64,000 nt of DNA from Ferribacterium limneticum. GTDB taxonomy: Bacteria > Pseudomonadota > Gammaproteobacteria > Burkholderiales > Rhodocyclaceae. The stretch covers positions 3,883,501 through 3,947,500 of the forward strand of contig NZ_CP075191.1 in NCBI RefSeq assembly GCF_020510625.1, given 5' to 3'. Below are positions 8,781 through 17,173 of this stretch, in pieces. The notes beneath the pieces were generated by a model. That model searched no databases. It saw only the letters and a program-made list of their open reading frames with translations, and had not been told where the DNA came from. The position numbers and the translations under genes are program-made. The stretch's first letter is position 1, and each line of letters opens with the position of its first letter.

Positions 8781-9476
8781 TCACGGAACATCCGCCCCCG
8801 GCATTCGGCCAAGAATGATCGCCGTCTTGCGCCCGAGGCCAGGCGCATTGCGATTGCGTTCGTAATAGCGCGGATTCGGCACCATGCCGGCCAGACGTGC
8901 CGCCTGCTCCGGTCCGAGCTGGGCTGCACTGGCGTTGTAGTAATGGCGAGCCGCCGCTTCGGCGCCAAATACGCCATTACCCCATTCGATCACATTCAGG
9001 TAAACCTCGAAAATCCGCTTTTTGCTCCACAGATTTTCCAGCATCAAGGTAATGATGGCCTCTTCGACCTTGCGAAAATACGACTTGGTCGGTGTCAAAA
9101 ACAGGTTTTTCGCCAGTTGCTGGCTGATGGTCGAACCGCCGGCGACGAAACGCCCCTTCTTCTGGTTCTTTTCCAGCGCTTTCTGCATACCGTCCCAGTC
9201 GAAGCCTTCATGATCGACGAACTTGGCATCTTCGGCCGCGATGATGGCGCGCTTCAGGTGGATGGAAATTCGCTCGTAAGGCACCCATTGCTGCTTCAGC
9301 TGTGCCCCTGGGTTCTTCTGGCGCAGCTCGGCCAGGCGGATTTCCATGAAACGGGTTTCGCCAGGATTGACCCAGCCCCACAGCAGTACCCAGCCGAGCA
9401 ACCACAGCTGCCAGACCAGGAAGATGCCAACCAGTCCAAGCAACACCCACTTCAGCCAGCGGCCGAGGGTTTTCAT
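8781..9476 (-). CDS. mtgA: Monofunctional peptidoglycan transglycosylase MtgA
   Basis: A 231-residue GT51 glycosyltransferase that polymerises lipid II glycan strands at the periplasmic face. One N-terminal membrane anchor (WLKWVLLGLVGIFLVWQLWLLGWVLLW, about 7-35) is followed by the catalytic domain with AIIAAEDAKFVDHEGFDW (catalytic Glu near residue 77), KNQKKGRFVAGGSTISQQLAKNLFL and RIFEVYLNVIEWGNGVFG. No transpeptidase domain. ATG 9476 gives the canonical anchor; it overlaps the aroE stop by four bases. Confidence 0.95.
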   Translation of the reverse strand: MKTLGRWLKWVLLGLVGIFLVWQLWLLGWVLLWGWVNPGETRFMEIRLAELRQKNPGAQLKQQWVPYERISIHLKRAIIAAEDAKFVDHEGFDWDGMQKALEKNQKKGRFVAGGSTISQQLAKNLFLTPTKSYFRKVEEAIITLMLENLWSKKRIFEVYLNVIEWGNGVFGAEAAARHYYNASAAQLGPEQAARLAGMVPNPRYYERNRNAPGLGRKTAIILGRMPGADVP

Positions 9477-10297
9477 GCGGTCAGTTTGGCTCGCAGATCG
9501 GCCAGCACCACGCCGGTGCTCGGGCGCACACCGCGCCAAACGAAGAAGGCTTCGGCCGCCTGTTCAACCAGCATGCCGAGGCCATCGGCACAGCGTGCCG
9601 CGCCCTGCTCGCGGGCCAGCAACAGAAACGGTGTTTCGCCTTTGCCGTACATCATGTCGTAAGCCAGACCACCCGGCGCAAAAATGCCCGGCAGCAAGGG
9701 CAGACTGTCGCCGGAAAGGCTGGCAGAAGTAGCGTTGATGACCAGATCAAAGCTTTTACCGGCAGTTTCCGCAAACCCTCCTGCGTCCAACGGAGCCATG
9801 TCGGCAAATGCCTGCGCCAGTGCGGTCGCCTTGTCGGCGCTGCGGTTGGCGATAAACAGCGAGGCCGGCTTTTCAGCCAGCAAGGGCGCGATGACCCCGC
9901 GTGAAGCGCCACCCGCACCGAGCAGTAGAATGCGCTTGCCGAGCAGCGGAAAACCAAGGTTATTCGTTATGTCACGGAGCAGCCCGGCGCCATCAGTGTT
10001 GTCACCAAAGATTTCGGCGCCATCGAAGGCCAGCGTATTGACCGCTCCAGCCCGCGCCGCACGCTCGGACAAACGCGTTGCCAGACGAAAAGCCTCTTCC
10101 TTGAACGGCACGGTGACATTCGCCCCCTTGCCGCCAGCCGCAACGAATTCAGAAACTGCCAGCGGGAAGCCATCGACTGCAGCCAGGCGGGCTTCGTAAA
10201 TCAGGTCTTGTCCGGTTGCTTTGGCAAAGGCCGAATGAATGGCCGGAGACCTGGAATGAGCAATCGGATTGCCGAAGACACAGTAAAGATCGCTCAT
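9473..10297 (-). CDS. aroE: Shikimate dehydrogenase AroE
   Basis: A 274-residue NADP-dependent enzyme reducing 3-dehydroshikimate to shikimate. N-terminal substrate domain: VFGNPIAHSRSPAIHSAFA, NVTVPFKEEAF with the catalytic Lys, GAVNTL and NTDGAGLL with the catalytic Asp. Nucleotide domain: LLLGAGGASRGVIAPLL, IANRSADKA, VINATSASL. Length is standard. It overlaps the TonB-like gene upstream and mtgA downstream by ATGA junctions. aroQ, another step of the same pathway, is elsewhere in the window at 43415. Confidence 0.96.
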   Translation of the reverse strand: MSDLYCVFGNPIAHSRSPAIHSAFAKATGQDLIYEARLAAVDGFPLAVSEFVAAGGKGANVTVPFKEEAFRLATRLSERAARAGAVNTLAFDGAEIFGDNTDGAGLLRDITNNLGFPLLGKRILLLGAGGASRGVIAPLLAEKPASLFIANRSADKATALAQAFADMAPLDAGGFAETAGKSFDLVINATSASLSGDSLPLLPGIFAPGGLAYDMMYGKGETPFLLLAREQGAARCADGLGMLVEQAAEAFFVWRGVRPSTGVVLADLRAKLTA

Positions 10298-11184
10298 TTG
10301 TTGGCCGTATTCAGGGCATCACCCTGCGTGAAGTACCAGGTCCGGGCGAAAGACAGCACCGTCGCACCGCCCAGCGCCTGCTGCGGAATGGCTCCGAAAG
10401 GCGCCGACATCCTGAGGATGCGCAGCGCTGCCTGATCCAGCACCTTGTGGCCGGAAGAGCGCGAAATCTCGGCGTTGTACAGGCTGCCATCCTCGGCCCG
10501 CAGTTCAACAAAAATCACCACCGCGCCATAGAGCTTGCCGCGCGCTTCGGCCGGGTAATTCAGCGTGCCGATCCGCTCGATCTTTTGTTTCCAGCCATCA
10601 AGATAGGCTGCCAAACCATATTCTTCGGTCCGCGCGCCGACGAACTTCTTGCGCGGCCGCTTGCTGTATTCGTCGGCCGTCTTGGCGATTTCGCCTTCCA
10701 GCCGCGCCATCGCCCGGGCCGACTCGGCGAGGTCGAGACCGCTGACACTGGGTACCGGAGACGGCTGCTCGCTGGCTGTTTTCTCGGCAGCGACATTGCG
10801 CAGGCTCTTGGCCTGGGTCATCAGCTTCTGCTGGGCGGTTTCCAGCTCCTGAACACGGCGCTGCATCTGCTGGACCGAATCGCCATCGCTCTTCTGATGG
10901 GTTGGCGGCAGCGGTGTTTTGGCTCGACGGTTTTCGTCAGTATTGCCACCGCCGTCGAGATTGGCTTGCGCCAGCGCCTGAGCGTCGGACGGCTTGCGCG
11001 CCGATTTCGCATTGACCAGGATGATATCCATGGCTTTTTCGCGAAAGGCCTTGGACGTATCCGGAAACTGGAAGTGCAGGGTGAGCAGCAAAGCGTGAAA
11101 GGCCAGCGAAAGGCCGAGCGCGATCCACAGACGGCGATCTTGCTTTATCGCCGGCAATACGCGCAGGCTGGCCGCCTTCCTCAC
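10294..11184 (-). CDS. TonB-family energy transducer-like protein
   Basis: A 296-residue protein with a short cytoplasmic N-terminus, one membrane helix (LWIALGLSLAFHALLLTLHF, about 18-38, with the SxxxH pattern typical of TonB anchors), a charged coiled-coil middle (QQMQRRVQELETAQQKLMTQAKSL), and a TonB C-terminal-like domain from about 205 (YPAEARGKLYGAVVIFVELRAEDG, then SGHKVLDQAALRILR). It lacks the long Pro-Glu/Pro-Lys spacer of classical TonB. The start is GTG 11184, overlapping the ribonuclease stop by four bases. No exbB/exbD are adjacent; it may share ExbBD encoded elsewhere or act in envelope structure. Confidence 0.8.
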   Translation of the reverse strand: MRKAASLRVLPAIKQDRRLWIALGLSLAFHALLLTLHFQFPDTSKAFREKAMDIILVNAKSARKPSDAQALAQANLDGGGNTDENRRAKTPLPPTHQKSDGDSVQQMQRRVQELETAQQKLMTQAKSLRNVAAEKTASEQPSPVPSVSGLDLAESARAMARLEGEIAKTADEYSKRPRKKFVGARTEEYGLAAYLDGWKQKIERIGTLNYPAEARGKLYGAVVIFVELRAEDGSLYNAEISRSSGHKVLDQAALRILRMSAPFGAIPQQALGGATVLSFARTWYFTQGDALNTANK

Positions 11185-13094
11185 ACGCCCTCTCCGTCTT
11201 CGGCTTCCTCCGCGCTTTCGGCAACATCGCTCTCGCCAAGCAAGCTGACAAAACGGCAAGTCACTTCCGGGGCCAGCAAATCAATGCTCTCGACTGCCAG
11301 ACGAATGCGCTGCCCCGGCAAGAGGTCAGGCGGAATCGACGGCACGCGCAGCAACAAGGGCAGATGGTCGAGCTTGACGCTTTGCTCACGGCGCACGGTG
11401 GCGTCGATTTCGGTCATTTCATGCTGCTGCAGCCAGCGCAAGCACCAGTAACGCTCCATCTGACGCTGGAAATCGGCGTAAGCGGCGTAGGTGATCTCAA
11501 AGTCGCGCATCGCGCCGAACAATTCGGCCGACTTCTGGGCAAAAGCAGGGGTTTCACCCTTCAAGCAGGCGATCAGCTGCCATTGATTGACCATATCGCA
11601 GTAGCGACGCAGCGGAGAAGTCATCCAGGCATACTGCGGCACGCCAAGGCCTTCGTGCGGCAGCGGCGAGGTCGTCATGCGGACCTTGCCCTGCGTCTGC
11701 GCCCGGTACAGGCAGGCGATGTTCTTCTCGGCGAGCAGGCCACCCCAGGTCGAGTTGGCGACAATCATCAACTCGGCGACCAGCTTGTCGAGCGGGCTAC
11801 CACGCTTGCGTTCGGAAATCCCGACTGTACAGGCATCCGGATCGGCCAGATCGCCGACGATCTCGAAGTTGTAATCGTTGATGCCCTGCATGGCCGAGGG
11901 CTTGCCGCGCCGGCCTTCGCAGGCGTTGGCGAAGTGCCAGAGGTGGACCAGTTCGTCCTTGAACGGCTGGTCGGGCAGCGGACCATTAATCGTTTCGGCG
12001 TTGAACCACGGCTCGATTTCGTGGTGGCGCAGGTTGGCGGCGATGTGCACCATCTCCAGCCGCGACTCGTGGCTGAGGATTTCCAGCGATTCATTGACGG
12101 TCAGATAGAGCGACACGGCCGGGCAATCGACACCGCCGGCCAGCGTGTAGTTTTGCACCACGGCGTCGGGCAACATGGTGATCTTGTTGCCGGGCATGTA
12201 GACCGTCGACAAGCGAGCGCGAGCAACGCCGTCGAGCGGCGAGCCGTGTTCGATGGCCAAACCGGGCGCGGCGATGTGGATGCCGATGCGCGAACCGATA
12301 CCGGGCAGTTTGACGACGGACAACGCGTCGTCGATTTCGGTGGTGTTGGCGTCGTCGATCGAGAAGGCCCGGACATCGGCGCGCGGCAGATCGCGCGGCA
12401 ACTTCGGTGCATCAAGGGCCGGGAAATTGACGCCCTTGGGAAACTGTTCGTGCAGGAAACGGCGGTAATGCAGGAAGTAGGGCGACTTGATCGCGCCGCA
12501 CTTGAAGAGCATTTGCGCTGCGGTCAGGCCGGTTTCGGCGCAGGCGGTTTCGAAGGCTTTGGTTTCCGGCTTGTTGCGATCCGGCGCATAGAGCAAGGCA
12601 TCGGTCATGGCGCCGATTTCCGGCGGCAGGCGAAACTCTCTCAGCTCGACAATCCAGCCTTCCATCGTGAGCGCTTGCTGACGCTTTTTTTCAAGACTGG
12701 CCAGAGCAGCTGCGAGAATGTCGGCAGGCGCCTTGCGGAAGCGGCCCTTGCCTTTGCGGTGGAAATAGACGGGCGCGGCGTGCAAGGCAAGCAGCACCGC
12801 CGTCGCTTCGATCGGCGCAGGTTCGTGTCCGTAGTAATCACGGGCAAAATCAAGAAACGAAAACTCGCCATCGCTTGCGCACTCCCACAGGAATTCAGCT
12901 TCGATTTCTTCGGCCAGCGGCGTGGCCTGGTCAAGCAAGGCAGCCGCGGAGGGCTTTTCAAAGCGCAACAATACCGTTGCGGCCTTGATCTTGCTGCGCT
13001 TGCCGGTAGGCATTTCGACCTGCAACGAGCTGTCGTTGTCGGCCATGATGCTGCCGGCCTTAAAGCCGCCATCTTCTTCAAACAATACGTTCAT
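11181..13094 (-). CDS. RNB-domain exoribonuclease (RNase II/R family)
   Basis: A 637-residue 3'-5' exoribonuclease. The RNB catalytic centre is at AFSIDDANTTEIDDALSV (about residues 320-337), with the Asp cluster that binds magnesium, followed by HIAAPGLAIEHGSPLD and ARLSTVYMPGNKITMLP. Further blocks are AELMIVANSTWGGLLAE and YAWMTSPLRRYCDMVNQWQL. It lacks the cold-shock pair seen in E. coli RNase R, so it belongs to the shorter betaproteobacterial RNB family. ATG 13094 gives MNVLFEEDGG; 90 further upstream codons are antisense to nothing recognisable and overlap the esterase, so I rejected them. Confidence 0.9.
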   Translation of the reverse strand: MNVLFEEDGGFKAGSIMADNDSSLQVEMPTGKRSKIKAATVLLRFEKPSAAALLDQATPLAEEIEAEFLWECASDGEFSFLDFARDYYGHEPAPIEATAVLLALHAAPVYFHRKGKGRFRKAPADILAAALASLEKKRQQALTMEGWIVELREFRLPPEIGAMTDALLYAPDRNKPETKAFETACAETGLTAAQMLFKCGAIKSPYFLHYRRFLHEQFPKGVNFPALDAPKLPRDLPRADVRAFSIDDANTTEIDDALSVVKLPGIGSRIGIHIAAPGLAIEHGSPLDGVARARLSTVYMPGNKITMLPDAVVQNYTLAGGVDCPAVSLYLTVNESLEILSHESRLEMVHIAANLRHHEIEPWFNAETINGPLPDQPFKDELVHLWHFANACEGRRGKPSAMQGINDYNFEIVGDLADPDACTVGISERKRGSPLDKLVAELMIVANSTWGGLLAEKNIACLYRAQTQGKVRMTTSPLPHEGLGVPQYAWMTSPLRRYCDMVNQWQLIACLKGETPAFAQKSAELFGAMRDFEITYAAYADFQRQMERYWCLRWLQQHEMTEIDATVRREQSVKLDHLPLLLRVPSIPPDLLPGQRIRLAVESIDLLAPEVTCRFVSLLGESDVAESAEEAEDGEGV

Positions 13095-13101
13095 CGACGG
13101 A

Positions 13102-13671
13102 TTATAGCCCAGCGTATTCAATGATTTGCGGCACAAAGTCGGGAAACTTCGTGAAGCTGTGGTCGCCGCCCGGCAGGACGGTTTGCCGGCAGCCGGCGTA
13201 GAAGGCCTGCGCTTGGCGGTAATCCAGCACTTCGTCTCCCTCCTCGACCAGCAGCCAGTAACGCCCCGGCGTCGGCTTGGCAATCTGCTCGAGCAGCTGG
13301 GCGGCGTGTGCTTTGGTGAAGGTAAATTGTTCCCCAGTATGGAAATTGGCGTGATCGCCGACAAACTTTCCCAAATCGAGGCTGGCGCTCACCGCCGGGT
13401 TGATCAGCACGGCGTTCACGCCGTGCTTTTCGGCCAGATGGTTGGCGTAATGCCCGCCCAGCGAACTGCCGATCAAGGTGACTGGCCCGCTGGCCTGTTC
13501 AATCAGTCGGCTGACACTGGCCACCGCTTCTTCGGGCACCGGCGACAACTGTGGGCAGACGAACTGCGCCGCCAGCCCGCGCCGGGCCATTTCTTCGGCC
13601 AGCAGTTGCGATTTCCACGACGCCGGCGAGGAGCAGAAGCCGTGCAGGTAGATGATCAGTGGGCGGTCCAT
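13102..13671 (-). CDS. YqiA-like alpha/beta-hydrolase (esterase)
   Basis: A 189-residue small alpha/beta hydrolase of the YqiA/YcfP family. It starts with PLIIYLHGFCSSPASWKSQLL, carries the nucleophile elbow LIGSSLGGHYA (Ser near residue 75), an acidic block VEEGDEVLDYRQA and the catalytic His in GGDHSFTKF near 170. ATG 13671 lies inside the end of uppP (16-base overlap), and the stop is eight bases before the ribonuclease start, so it is co-transcribed. Natural substrate unknown; E. coli YqiA acts on short acyl esters. Confidence 0.87.
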   Translation of the reverse strand: MDRPLIIYLHGFCSSPASWKSQLLAEEMARRGLAAQFVCPQLSPVPEEAVASVSRLIEQASGPVTLIGSSLGGHYANHLAEKHGVNAVLINPAVSASLDLGKFVGDHANFHTGEQFTFTKAHAAQLLEQIAKPTPGRYWLLVEEGDEVLDYRQAQAFYAGCRQTVLPGGDHSFTKFPDFVPQIIEYAGL

Positions 13672-14480
13672 TGCACCCAGCCGAAGTGGGCGGTCATCAG
13701 GACGACAATGCCGAAGACGATGCGATACCAAGCGAAGGGCGTGAAATCGTGGCTGGAAATGAAACGCAGCAGCCAGCGCACGCACAAAAAGGCCGAAATG
13801 AAGGCGGAAATGAAGCCGACCACCCACATGCCGATATCGTCGGCGCTGAGCAGGGCGCGCTCCTTGTAGAGCTGATAGACGGTGGCTGCGCCCAGCGTCG
13901 GGATGGCGAGGAAGAAGGAAAATTCGGTCGCCGCCTTGCGCGACAGTCCGAACAGCAAGCCGCCGATGATCGTTGCGCCGGAACGCGAGGTGCCGGGAAT
14001 CAGCGCCACGGCTTGGGCGAAGCCCATTTTCAGGGCGTCGAGCAGGGTCATCTCCTCGACCGTCTGGACGCGGATGGTGTGCTCGCGCTTTTCGGCCCAG
14101 AGGATGACGAAGGCGCCGAGAATGAAGGTGGTCGCCACGGCAATCGGGTTGAACAGGTTGGCCTTGATCGCCTTGCCGAAAGCCAGCCCGAGAATGGCCA
14201 GCGGCAGGAAGGCGACGAACAGGTTGAGGAGGAATTTCTGCGCCGCCTTGTCGCTGAAGGCACCGCGCGCCACGACGAGCAGACGTTGGCGATACTCCCA
14301 GACCACGGCCAGAATGGCACCGGACTGGATAACGATCTCGAACAACTTGCCGCGATCGTCGTTGAAATCCAGCAGATCACCGGCCAGAATCAAGTGGCCG
14401 GTCGACGAAATCGGCAGGAATTCAGTCAGCCCTTCGACGATGCCGAGAATGAGGGCCTTGAGGAGAAGAATCGGGTCCAT
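13656..14480 (-). CDS. uppP: Undecaprenyl-diphosphatase UppP (BacA)
   Basis: A 274-residue integral membrane enzyme that recycles the lipid carrier C55-PP to C55-P and confers bacitracin tolerance. Both active-site blocks are visible: EGLTEFLPISSTGHLIL near residues 16-32 and ALIPGTSRSGATIIGGLL near 160-177. About eight hydrophobic helices. Length is standard. It is the first gene of the run uppP - esterase - ribonuclease - tonB-like - aroE - mtgA. Confidence 0.96.
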   Translation of the reverse strand: MDPILLLKALILGIVEGLTEFLPISSTGHLILAGDLLDFNDDRGKLFEIVIQSGAILAVVWEYRQRLLVVARGAFSDKAAQKFLLNLFVAFLPLAILGLAFGKAIKANLFNPIAVATTFILGAFVILWAEKREHTIRVQTVEEMTLLDALKMGFAQAVALIPGTSRSGATIIGGLLFGLSRKAATEFSFFLAIPTLGAATVYQLYKERALLSADDIGMWVVGFISAFISAFLCVRWLLRFISSHDFTPFAWYRIVFGIVVLMTAHFGWVQWTAH

Positions 14481-14525
14481 GGCGTGCAGCCTGTGCTTTT
14501 AGCAAGTTGGGGAGGCCGCATTCTA

Positions 14526-14765
14526 CTATCCTGGATGTGTCAGAACTTCGAGATCAGCCAGCCATTTGAGCGCATGCTCCCGGGATAGCCCGCACATTTC
14601 CGGCGAAGCCTGCAGGCCGCCGCAGCAGGCCGGGCGTTCGGGCTGGCCGAATATCCGGCAACGCAGTTCAGCATCGAGATGGCGACATGGCTCGCCAGCC
14701 GGCTTGTTCAGCGATGAGATGGAAGGCGCAATGCAGCAGGCGCCACAGCCGGGGCGACAGTCCAT
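14526..14765 (-). CDS. YkgJ-family cysteine cluster protein (putative metal chelating)
   Basis: A 79-residue protein with eight cysteines, opening CRPGCGACCIAPSISS and continuing CRHLDAELRCRIFGQPERPACC. This is the CxxCxxCC pattern of the zinc/iron-chelating YkgJ family. No partner enzyme is known for stand-alone members. It lies 10 bases after the RES toxin stop and 45 bases before uppP on the same strand. Function is not established. Confidence 0.82.
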   Translation of the reverse strand: MDCRPGCGACCIAPSISSLNKPAGEPCRHLDAELRCRIFGQPERPACCGGLQASPEMCGLSREHALKWLADLEVLTHPG

Positions 14766-14775
14766 GACGGCCCGC

Positions 14776-15240
14776 TCAGCCCGGCTGCGGCCGTAGCCGT
14801 TGGTCGAAGACGAAAGGACGCATCACGGCAAACTCCACCTCGGCAAAGCGCGGGTGCAGCGGATTGATCACGATATTGCGCGCCTCCGGCACCACGGCCG
14901 ACGGCACAACCAGGCCGAGCGCCCGGCCCGAGCGCAGAAAGGTGGCGCCGAAATCGACCGAAATGGCGCCGGGTGGCGTCGCCGCCCAGCCGGGCAGAGC
15001 ATCCACCGCCGCCGTCTCGTAGAGCGCCTCGTCATCGGGCAAGCTCAGCGCCACCAGCATCAGGTCGGCCGGCAGGATGTGGCCGGTATGCGCCAGTTTT
15101 TCCATGGCGCAGATTTCGGCGCTCAGGCCGGCGTAAATGACCGGCGTTCCTTGCACGTGCCAGCGCCCGCCGTCGGCCAGGCCACCCGCGCCGCTGCGAT
15201 CAAGGGCGTATCTGGCGCGAGCGATGCGCCAGGCGCGCAT
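14776..15240 (-). CDS. RES-domain toxin of a type II toxin-antitoxin pair
   Basis: A 154-residue RES-domain protein. Family members (for example MbcT, PutRes) degrade NAD+ with an ADP-ribosyltransferase-like fold. Seen here: MRAWRIARARYALDRSGAGG, GGRWHVQGTPVIYAGLSAEICAMEKLAH (conserved Arg, Tyr and Glu of the NAD pocket), and the family end VPSAVVPEARNIVINPLHPRF. The ATG at 15240 overlaps the antitoxin stop (ATGA), the usual arrangement with the antitoxin gene first. A longer reading upstream lies within the antitoxin gene and is rejected. Activity against NAD+ is inferred from family. Confidence 0.92.
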   Translation of the reverse strand: MRAWRIARARYALDRSGAGGLADGGRWHVQGTPVIYAGLSAEICAMEKLAHTGHILPADLMLVALSLPDDEALYETAAVDALPGWAATPPGAISVDFGATFLRSGRALGLVVPSAVVPEARNIVINPLHPRFAEVEFAVMRPFVFDQRLRPQPG

Positions 15241-15791
15241 CAGGCTGCACCACCGTAGGCGATGGCGTTGAGCACCCGCGACACTTCGCGGCAGCCGATT
15301 TCGGTATCGAGCATCGACAAGGGCGTCACGTTGCCCAGCCCGATATTCATCGTTTGCAGCCACTCGCTGGCCAGCAGGGCGTCGCCGAATGTGTCCTCGG
15401 CCAGTCGCTCGATGGCACCCAACCGGGTCAGGCGCTCGGTCATCAGCGGGTCGAGCGTTTCATCCTTGGCCAGCTTGCGCTTGGCGGTCGAGGCCGACAG
15501 GCCGACCAGCTCATAAACGCGCTCACGCGGCACATGCAGCGCCTCCGCCGCGCCGACCAGATTGCTGGCCGGCGCCCCTTTGCGGATTTCGCTGATCTGC
15601 ACCTGGGCCGAACTATCCAGGAATTGATCCCGGTAAGCCATCCACGCCCCCGCCGCCACACGCGGCTGCGGCGAAACGACATACGCCGCCTGCAACTGCT
15701 CGGCAGCAGCAAGCACTGGCGTGGCACTTGCCCGGCTGGCAACGCCTTTCGGCTTGGCTGACCTCGTTTCACGCACGGCTGATTTTGCCAT
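15240..15791 (-). CDS. Xre/MbcA/ParS-type antitoxin
   Basis: A 183-residue antitoxin of the DUF2384 group. The N-terminal 50 residues are a low-complexity Ala/Val/Arg tail, longer than in most relatives. A helix-turn-helix-like section follows (LHVPRERVYELVGLSASTAKRKLAKDETLDP, about 95-125), then the toxin-binding ParS domain (LTRLGAIERLAEDTFGDALLASEWLQTMNIGLGNVTPLSML). ATG 15791 has GAGG six bases upstream. It overlaps the toxin gene by one codon phase (ATGA). Autorepression through the palindromes just upstream is likely. Confidence 0.9.
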   Translation of the reverse strand: MAKSAVRETRSAKPKGVASRASATPVLAAAEQLQAAYVVSPQPRVAAGAWMAYRDQFLDSSAQVQISEIRKGAPASNLVGAAEALHVPRERVYELVGLSASTAKRKLAKDETLDPLMTERLTRLGAIERLAEDTFGDALLASEWLQTMNIGLGNVTPLSMLDTEIGCREVSRVLNAIAYGGAA

Positions 15792-15800
15792 CACTCACCT

Positions 15801-15846
15801 CAATTGGCTCATTTGAGCTCAAAGTATAGCCCAAACGAGCCAATTG
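15801..15846 (-). promoter_or_regulatory. Operator-promoter of the RES/Xre toxin-antitoxin operon
   Basis: A perfect 10-base inverted repeat CAATTGGCTC (15801-15810) and GAGCCAATTG (15837-15846) frames the region. Between the arms lie a perfect 12-base palindrome TTTGAGCTCAAA (15812-15823) and, on the minus strand, TATACT (complement of 15823-15828), a good -10 hexamer. This is the layout expected for an autoregulated toxin-antitoxin promoter. Binding by the antitoxin is inferred. Confidence 0.7.
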
Positions 15847-15964
15847 ACTGAAAAATATCAGCGGCGGCCGTTTTCGCTGGCCACCGAAAAACAGTGCCCC
15901 CCGAAACTTGGCGGCAAAGGCAGGTCCTACGATCAACCAGAAAAAGCAATCACCATCGAAACGC

Positions 15965-17173
15965 CTACTCGTGGCGCAGCGCCTCGATCGGATCGAGTTG
16001 CGCCGCCCGGCGCGCCGGCACGTAGCCGAAAAGCACACCGATCGCCGCCGAGAAACCGAAAGCAGTCAGGTTGATCGCCGGGTTGAACAGGAAAGGCATG
16101 TGCATCAGCGACGATAGCCCAAGGCAGGCAACGAACGCCAGCGCCACGCCGACCAGCCCGCCAAAGGCCGAGAGCACGACGGCTTCGATCAGGAATTGCA
16201 GCAGCACCTCGTTTTCCAGCGCGCCGATGGCCAGCCGGATGCCGATTTCCCGCGTTCGCTCGGTGACCGAAACGAGCATAATGTTCATGATGCCAATGCC
16301 GCCGACGAGCAGGCTGACCGCCGCCACCGCACCGAGCAGCGCGGTCATCGTGCCGATGGTGCCGGACAGCGTTTCAGCGATCTGCTTGGTGTCCATTACA
16401 TTGAAATTGTCATCGACGTTGTCGGCCAGCTTGCGCCGCTCGCGCATCAGGCTGCGCAATTGCGCCATGGCCAGCGTCGAGTCGGTTGCATCGTTCAGCG
16501 AAACCATGATGCTGCCGACATCGAGACTGCCGGTCAGCCGACGCTGGGCGGTGCGCAGCGGCATCAGCACCGTGTCGTCCTGATCCTGCCCCATGCCGCC
16601 CTGCCCTTTGGCGGCCAGCAGGCCGATGATTTCGCAGTCGAAGGTTTTGACGCGAACGCTGCTGCCGAGCGGGTTCTGCGTGCCGAACAGCTCCTTTTTG
16701 ACGGTGTTGCCGATAATGCACACCGCCTTGCCGGCCCGTTCCTCATCCTCGCTGAACTGCCGGCCGCCGGCCAGTTTCCAGTTGCCGGCGATGAAATAGG
16801 CGTTGCTCGTGCCGCTCACCGTCGATGACCAGTTCTGCGTCCCGGCGACCAGCGTCACCGCGCTGCCGACCACCGGCGCCACTGCCTTCAGGCCATTGAC
16901 CTGCTGCTGGATGGCCTCGATGTCGGCGACCTTGAATTTTGGCGCCCCGGCACTGTCGCGCCCCGGGCCGAGACGCTGGCCGGGCATGACCATCAGCAGG
17001 TTGCTGCCGAGGCTGGCGATCTGGTCGGCCACCATGCGCGTCGCGCCGTTGCCGAGGGTGACCATGGTGATCACCGCCGCAACGCCGATGACGATGCCGA
17101 GCACGGTCAGGAAGGAGCGCAGCAGATTGCGGCGAATCTCGCGCAGGGCCAGCAGCAGGGCGTTCAGGAGCAT
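15965..17173 (-). CDS. MacB-type ABC transporter permease (split MacB)
   Basis: A 402-residue permease with the FtsX/MacB topology: one N-terminal helix (SFLTVLGIVIGVAAVITMVTLG), a large periplasmic MacB_PCD domain (about 45-260), then three C-terminal helices starting at LLGAVAAVSLLVGGIGIMNIMLVSVTERTREIGIRLAIGA and ending GYVPARRAAQLDPIEALRHE. Those blocks are diagnostic of MacB. In E. coli MacB the ATPase and permease are one chain; here they are two genes overlapping by 10 bases. It works with the adaptor and outer-membrane channel of the same operon. The substrate is unknown (macrolide, peptide or siderophore in relatives). Confidence 0.92.
   Translation of the reverse strand: MLLNALLLALREIRRNLLRSFLTVLGIVIGVAAVITMVTLGNGATRMVADQIASLGSNLLMVMPGQRLGPGRDSAGAPKFKVADIEAIQQQVNGLKAVAPVVGSAVTLVAGTQNWSSTVSGTSNAYFIAGNWKLAGGRQFSEDEERAGKAVCIIGNTVKKELFGTQNPLGSSVRVKTFDCEIIGLLAAKGQGGMGQDQDDTVLMPLRTAQRRLTGSLDVGSIMVSLNDATDSTLAMAQLRSLMRERRKLADNVDDNFNVMDTKQIAETLSGTIGTMTALLGAVAAVSLLVGGIGIMNIMLVSVTERTREIGIRLAIGALENEVLLQFLIEAVVLSAFGGLVGVALAFVACLGLSSLMHMPFLFNPAINLTAFGFSAAIGVLFGYVPARRAAQLDPIEALRHE

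Noticed and set aside
13095..13364. A longer start for the RNB ribonuclease
   Set aside because: The 90 codons overlap the esterase gene and do not match the family; ATG 13094 gives the usual start.
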